From: Azotimanducus sp965199815 | Lineage (GTDB): Bacteria > Pseudomonadota > Gammaproteobacteria > Pseudomonadales > Azotimanducaceae | Reading direction: 5' to 3' | Assembly: GCA_965199815.1 (NCBI GenBank) | Contig: CBDATE010000004.1 | Location: 46,061 to 110,060, forward strand | DNA length: 64,000 bases | Shown: one piece after another, positions 60,639 through 64,000 of the stretch | How positions within the stretch are numbered: the first letter of the stretch is position 1 | Layout of the letters: the number at the start of each line of letters is the position of its first letter | Notes under the pieces: model-generated | What the model saw: the letters and a program-made list of their open reading frames with translations, nothing else | What the model was told of the DNA's origin: nothing | The model's database searches: none | Made by a program: the position numbers and the translations under genes

Positions 60639-61229
60639 TCAGAGACGCAACGGCTCGGCAACGTGGCTGGAATGTCCGTCCATGTCGAGCGACATGATGA
60701 CCAGATCGTGCAGGTTGCCGGCGCGATCTTCAACGTGGTCGGCAAGTAGCGCTTCCGGCACGAATCCGAGCCGCCCGAAGGCAGCCTGTGCGCCGCTCTG
60801 ATCCGGCGTCATGTGCGCCACCAGCTTCTTCAGGCCCATGGCGCGGGCTGCATCGAATATCTGGGAGGTGAGACTTCGGCCAAGCCCGCGCGAGCGATGA
60901 CTTGCGCTCACGTTGATCCGGATTTCGCCTACGCGCCGCGTCCACCTGGCCACATGTTGCTCCACGGTCGCATAGCCCACCATGACGTCGTCAGCATAAG
61001 CGACCAGGGAGAATGCCTGGCCGGATTCGAGATTGGCAACCCAGGCGTTGACGTTGTCTGCTTCCGTGATGTCGATACGCAGAAACAACAGGTCCTGTTC
61101 AGGCAGTGAGCGGGCAAAGGCGATGACGGCCTCCCGGTCTGCCTGGCTCATCACCCGGATTTCAGCCGAGCCATTGCCGACCTTCACCGACTTCGGGTAT
61201 TGCGCCACCAGAGATTGCAAGGCTTGCAT
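60639..61229 (-). CDS. GNAT-family N-acetyltransferase
   Basis: 196 residues from ATG 61229 (MQALQSLVAQ). The GNAT core includes VMVGYATVEQH, the acetyl-CoA loop RSRGLGRSLTSQIF (R/Q-x-x-G-x-G/A), KKLVAHMTPDQSGAQAAFGRLGFVPEALL. It acetylates an amine or protein in the cytosol. It starts two bases after the WS/DGAT stop on the same strand, so the two genes form an operon with the response regulator upstream. The P450 gene converges on it, 95 bases away. Confidence 0.88.
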   Translation of the reverse strand: MQALQSLVAQYPKSVKVGNGSAEIRVMSQADREAVIAFARSLPEQDLLFLRIDITEADNVNAWVANLESGQAFSLVAYADDVMVGYATVEQHVARWTRRVGEIRINVSASHRSRGLGRSLTSQIFDAARAMGLKKLVAHMTPDQSGAQAAFGRLGFVPEALLADHVEDRAGNLHDLVIMSLDMDGHSSHVAEPLRL

Positions 61230-61231
61230 GG

Positions 61232-62671
61232 TTATTGCTCCTGCTCTGAACCGGCTGCCTGACGCAGCGCCTGAAAGACCTCGTCCAGCTTTTGCGCCAT
61301 CAGCGGCAGATCGGGCATCAGGCCGGGATCGCAAATCAAGCTGAAGTAGATCTGCCTGTTGTAGCTCATCACCGCCACGCCGTAGCCAAGCTGCCCACCA
61401 AGCATGAGCAAGGGAAGCATGTCCAGAACCTTGGCGCCAGCAATGTACTGCGCTACCTGAACACCCGGCACATTGGTGCAGGTGAAGTTGAACCCGGCCA
61501 GAGGCAATGGCAAAGGGCCAGGCGGCAGTTTCGGCGCCGGCAGCTCGGCGGCAATCGCGGTGGGGTCCCAGATCGTGCCAACCAGCTGGCTTGCGCCAAA
61601 CAGAACCGGCGGTGGTGACGGGCTCATTTCCATCATCAGGGCCAGAGCTTGAGCCTCCTGACTCTGCTTGATCTGTTCCATTTCCCGGCGCACTGCCCGA
61701 TACCGATCAGCCACCGGCATGGGCACGACCGAAAAGATCGGGAAGACACCCGAGACTCGATTGCCAAGCGCCCCGGCATCTTCCTCACGGCGGACATTGA
61801 CCGGGCACATCAGGCGCAGGTGTTGCCCCCTTGTCGCCTGCTTGTGCTCCGCCAGATAACGCGCCGCCGCTTCCGCCACCAGGGTCAGCACAACGTCGTT
61901 GATGGTGCCGCCGAAGGCGCGTCGGATATCACGAAACTCGGCAAAGCCATAACGAAGCCAGGCCAGTTGTCGTTTCGGACCAACCAGGCCGGCGTTCCAG
62001 GGCGCCATCATCACCGGTTCAGCCGTGAAACGGGTGATGGATTCCCCGGCGCGACGCATCATTTCCTGTCCATGCTGCTGCCAGCCGCGCAGGCCCCGGG
62101 CAAGGCCGGCAGCTGCGTCGGTCATCTGCTCCTGCAGGGCTTCGCCAATCAGGGTAGCTGAATCCGGCAGGGGCTCCGGTTGCCAGTCGGGCGCGGGTTC
62201 CGGTTTCGCGGGTTCCGGTTGCAGATCGAGCAGGATGCGGGACAGATCAACGCCAGACGCGCCATCCACCATGGCATGGTGAACCATCTGCAGCAATATC
62301 GTGCGTTCCGGCACGCCGGAGATGACCCAGGTCAACCAGAGTGGGCGATTGCGAGGCAACAGCGGCTCTGCAAGCGCAACTGCCGCCTTGATCGCTGAAT
62401 CAAGATCAACACCTGGTGTCAGGGCATGGGCGCGCACATGGTGATCAATACAGAAATCGGGATCATCCACCCATTTGGGATGCGCCAGATTAAACGGCGA
62501 CATGACCAGGCGCTGGCGTAATCCGGGCGCAAGATGCAGGCGCGAGGCCACTTGTTCGCGTACAGCCGCAAGCGAAACTTCGCCATCCACCACAGAGATG
62601 GATGCCGCGTGCATGGGCGCCCGGCTGGTCTCGGCGTAGAGGAAGCTTGCATCGTGAGCGGTAAGGCGCAT
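61232..62671 (-). CDS. Wax ester synthase / diacylglycerol acyltransferase (WS/DGAT)
   Basis: 479 residues from ATG 62671, which has GGAG upstream. The catalytic HHxxxDG is QMVHHAMVDGASG; other family landmarks are RPLWLTWVISG (PLW) and INDVVLTLVAEAAARYL (ND-V-x). The enzyme makes wax esters and triacylglycerols from fatty alcohols or diacylglycerol and acyl-CoA at the membrane. It lies 38 bases behind the gacA-like regulator and just before the GNAT gene. With a CYP153-type P450 nearby, it fits storage of lipid carbon from hydrocarbons. Confidence 0.93.
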   Translation of the reverse strand: MRLTAHDASFLYAETSRAPMHAASISVVDGEVSLAAVREQVASRLHLAPGLRQRLVMSPFNLAHPKWVDDPDFCIDHHVRAHALTPGVDLDSAIKAAVALAEPLLPRNRPLWLTWVISGVPERTILLQMVHHAMVDGASGVDLSRILLDLQPEPAKPEPAPDWQPEPLPDSATLIGEALQEQMTDAAAGLARGLRGWQQHGQEMMRRAGESITRFTAEPVMMAPWNAGLVGPKRQLAWLRYGFAEFRDIRRAFGGTINDVVLTLVAEAAARYLAEHKQATRGQHLRLMCPVNVRREEDAGALGNRVSGVFPIFSVVPMPVADRYRAVRREMEQIKQSQEAQALALMMEMSPSPPPVLFGASQLVGTIWDPTAIAAELPAPKLPPGPLPLPLAGFNFTCTNVPGVQVAQYIAGAKVLDMLPLLMLGGQLGYGVAVMSYNRQIYFSLICDPGLMPDLPLMAQKLDEVFQALRQAAGSEQEQ

Positions 62672-62709
62672 GCTCAATGGTCTCCGAGGCTCTGCGGCCT
62701 GAAGGGCCG

Positions 62710-63372
62710 TCAGCCGAATTCTGCCCTGCCGATGGATTCGGGGGGCATCAGGCCGTAGCGCAAGGCCAGCAATGTCAATTCTACATCGCTGGAGACCCCG
62801 AGCTTGTCGAAGATACGGTAGCGATGGCTGTTCACGGTTTTCGGAGACAGGTGCAGCCCCTCCGAAATCTCGCTGACCTTGGCGCAATTGACTACCATCA
62901 ACATGATCTGCATCTCGCGCGCAGACAGACGGCTGAAGGGTTGATCATCCATGGGGCTGAAGGCTGAAACCGCGAGTTGCTGGGCTATTTCGGCGCATAC
63001 ATAGCGTTGGCCGGCGAAGACCTTGCGAAGAGCGCATTGCAGTTCCTGCTGATCCACGCCCTTGGTGAGATAGCCGCTCGCGCCAGCCCGCAGCATGCGT
63101 TCAGGGAAAGGATTGCTGTGGCAGGCCGTCAACGCCACGACTCGCACGTTCTGGCCGAGCCGAACGATTCGCTGCGCTGCCTCGAAGCCGCCTATGCCGG
63201 AAAGAAGTACGTCAATCAACGCGATATGTGGCAGAAATTCCCTTGCCAGATCAACAGCCTGCTCTCCGGTATCTGCCTCTGCCACGATTCGGAAGCCTTG
63301 ATCTTCCGACAGCATTTTTGCAAGCCCCGTGCGGAACAATCGATGCGCGTCCGCCACAAGAATACGAATCAT
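62710..63372 (-). CDS. gacA: NarL/FixJ response regulator, GacA/UvrY-like
   Basis: 220 residues with GGGGGAG before the ATG. The receiver domain has the phospho-acceptor Asp in ALIDVLLSGIGG and the Lys in SGYLTKG. The C-terminal LuxR helix-turn-helix is LSAREMQIMLMVVNC, LSPKTVNSHRYRIFDKL, highly like GacA/UvrY. GacA, driven by GacS, switches on small RNAs that relieve CsrA/RsmA repression. The N-terminal acidic pair reads A-D-A-H instead of V-D-D-H, losing one metal-binding Asp. The usual uvrC neighbour is absent here. Confidence 0.88.
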   Translation of the reverse strand: MIRILVADAHRLFRTGLAKMLSEDQGFRIVAEADTGEQAVDLAREFLPHIALIDVLLSGIGGFEAAQRIVRLGQNVRVVALTACHSNPFPERMLRAGASGYLTKGVDQQELQCALRKVFAGQRYVCAEIAQQLAVSAFSPMDDQPFSRLSAREMQIMLMVVNCAKVSEISEGLHLSPKTVNSHRYRIFDKLGVSSDVELTLLALRYGLMPPESIGRAEFG

Positions 63373-63666
63373 GACACTCCCCCTGAAAGAAATTATTTTT
63401 ACTTACTTAGTCGAGAATAGCGGAACTTCTTTGGCCTGTGCCCGCAAAACCAGTCAGGAAGCCAATGTCGCACAGCAATTTGCGTGCATTCGACCAAGTG
63501 ACGTCGCGATGATACCAGCCGGATTTCTGGCGCACGCACGGCCCGATCAGCCAAGGCGGATCATAACATCAGCGCTTATGCAAGGGGAAGGCGTCGCGGT
63601 GTATGGGTTCACTACTTTTAGGAATAAAGCGTTACCTGATATGTCTGGAACGCACCCATGTGGAAA
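63373..63666. other. Region between gacA and the tRNA genes
   Basis: 294 bases. AT-rich sequence just upstream of the gacA start (around 63385-63420, with TAAGTAAGTAAAAATAAT on the minus strand) probably holds its promoter, though no clean -35/-10 pair is assigned. No gene is seen in the remainder. Confidence 0.4.
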
Positions 63667-63743
63667 TGGCGGAGCGGACGGGATTCGAACCCGCGACCCC
63701 CGGCGTGACAGGCCGGTATTCTAACCTGCTGAACTACCGCTCC
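63667..63743 (-). tRNA. tRNA-Asp (anticodon GTC)
   Basis: 77 bases with CCA encoded. The acceptor stem GGAGCGG pairs with CCGCTCC. The anticodon loop CCTGTCACG places GTC, and the T-loop GGGTTCGAATCCC is standard. It is nearly identical to E. coli tRNA-Asp and lies 10 bases downstream of tRNA-Val in the same transcript. Confidence 0.97.
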
Positions 63744-63753
63744 GACGCTGATG

Positions 63754-63829
63754 TGGTGGGTGTTGCAGGGATCGAACCTGCGACCTACGGCTTGTAAGGC
63801 CGTCGCTCTCCCAGCTGAGCTAAACACCC
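63754..63829 (-). tRNA. tRNA-Val (anticodon TAC)
   Basis: 76 bases with CCA encoded. The acceptor stem GGGTGTT/AACACCC is perfect, the D-loop AGCTCAGCTGGGAGAGC is standard, the anticodon loop CTTACAA gives TAC, and the T-loop is GGTTCGATCC. It is first in the tRNA-Val-tRNA-Asp operon. Confidence 0.97.
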
Positions 63830-63847
63830 GAATCAGGAAGGTTGGCC

Positions 63848-63875
63848 AGTTTAGCCGTTGGCGGGTGCGTGTCAA
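63848..63875 (-). promoter_or_regulatory. Sigma-70 promoter of the tRNA-Val/tRNA-Asp operon
   Basis: On the minus strand TTGACA (63875-63870), a 16-base spacer and TAAACT (63853-63848) precede tRNA-Val by about 18 bases. This perfect -35 box at the expected distance from the mature 5' end is convincing. Confidence 0.85.
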
Positions 63876-64000
63876 TTCTGCTTTCTGCCTCCTTCGCGAA
63901 TCCGGCGAGCTGCAGTGCATTGTTGATCCGCACGTCAACCACGCGCTTGGCCGCGGAGGCCTTCAGCAAAGGACGCCCTCATCAGGGCCGCAATCCGGAT
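63876..64000. other. Window edge upstream of the tRNA promoter
   Basis: 125 bases to the end of the window. A minus-strand frame is open from the edge for about 22 codons and then stops. It may be the 3' end of an upstream gene, but it is too short to identify. GCCCTGATGAGGGC at the edge forms a small hairpin. Confidence 0.3.

Overview
The window is about 61-62% GC and dense with genes. It looks like a free-living or host-associated gammaproteobacterium. The supporting markers are an Mfd gene followed by a CsiV-type gene (an order seen in Pseudomonas relatives), a GacA/UvrY-type response regulator, GlcDEF, two TonB-dependent receptors, a CYP153-type P450, a WS/DGAT acyltransferase, and a tandem tRNA-Val/tRNA-Asp pair. 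I cannot name the species from the sequence.

Layout. 1-4.4 kb holds the 3' part of a porin gene, a sucrase/ferredoxin-like gene, a CitE/malyl-CoA-lyase-like gene and an acyl-CoA dehydrogenase. 4.45-13.96 kb is a head-to-tail array of six near-identical genes on the minus strand. Each encodes an AAA-ATPase-like protein with a C-terminal PD-(D/E)XK nuclease domain. 14.1-16.2 kb (minus) is a three-gene meta-cleavage-type operon: RidA, HpaH-like hydratase/decarboxylase and FAH-family hydrolase. 16.3-20.7 kb is mfd plus csiV. 20.9-32.1 kb is a catabolic region: AraC regulator, Rieske oxygenase, TonB receptor, SnoaL protein, acyl-CoA synthetase, acyl-CoA-dehydrogenase-fold flavoprotein, DUF1330, aldehyde dehydrogenase and a second SnoaL protein. 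32.1-38.1 kb (minus) is a frameshifted TPR-sulfotransferase followed by glcD-glcE-glcF. 38.2-41.1 kb is a large TonB receptor.

41.3-57.3 kb is an accessory island. It contains two tiny genes, a four-gene minus-strand operon (49 aa, 94 aa, AAA/STAND-like ATPase, AbiEii-like nucleotidyltransferase), an ISNCY element, an HNH gene, an exported metallo-beta-lactamase-fold protein, and a complete IS66-family element carrying a DNA adenine methylase and flanked by a perfect 8-bp duplication. It also contains the tail of an N-6 DNA methylase, an IS1634-family element, an IS1380 remnant, a PIN-like gene with an upstream partner, and an Rpn/DUF4351 pair.

57.5-64 kb returns to ordinary genes: two SDRs, the CYP153-type P450, GNAT acetyltransferase, WS/DGAT, a gacA-like gene, and tRNA-Asp and tRNA-Val behind a clear sigma-70 promoter.

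The metabolic genes suggest growth on hydrophobic or aromatic compounds: uptake by porin and TonB receptors, oxidation by Rieske and P450 enzymes, CoA activation, aldehyde oxidation, glycolate use and storage-lipid synthesis. The strongest unusual signal is the six-gene ATPase-nuclease array. Its copies are mosaics of each other and alternate between two gene junctions that differ by a single TAA/CAA change. Other candidates for undescribed systems are the four-gene ATPase-nucleotidyltransferase operon, the PIN-partner pair and the methylase-carrying IS66 element.
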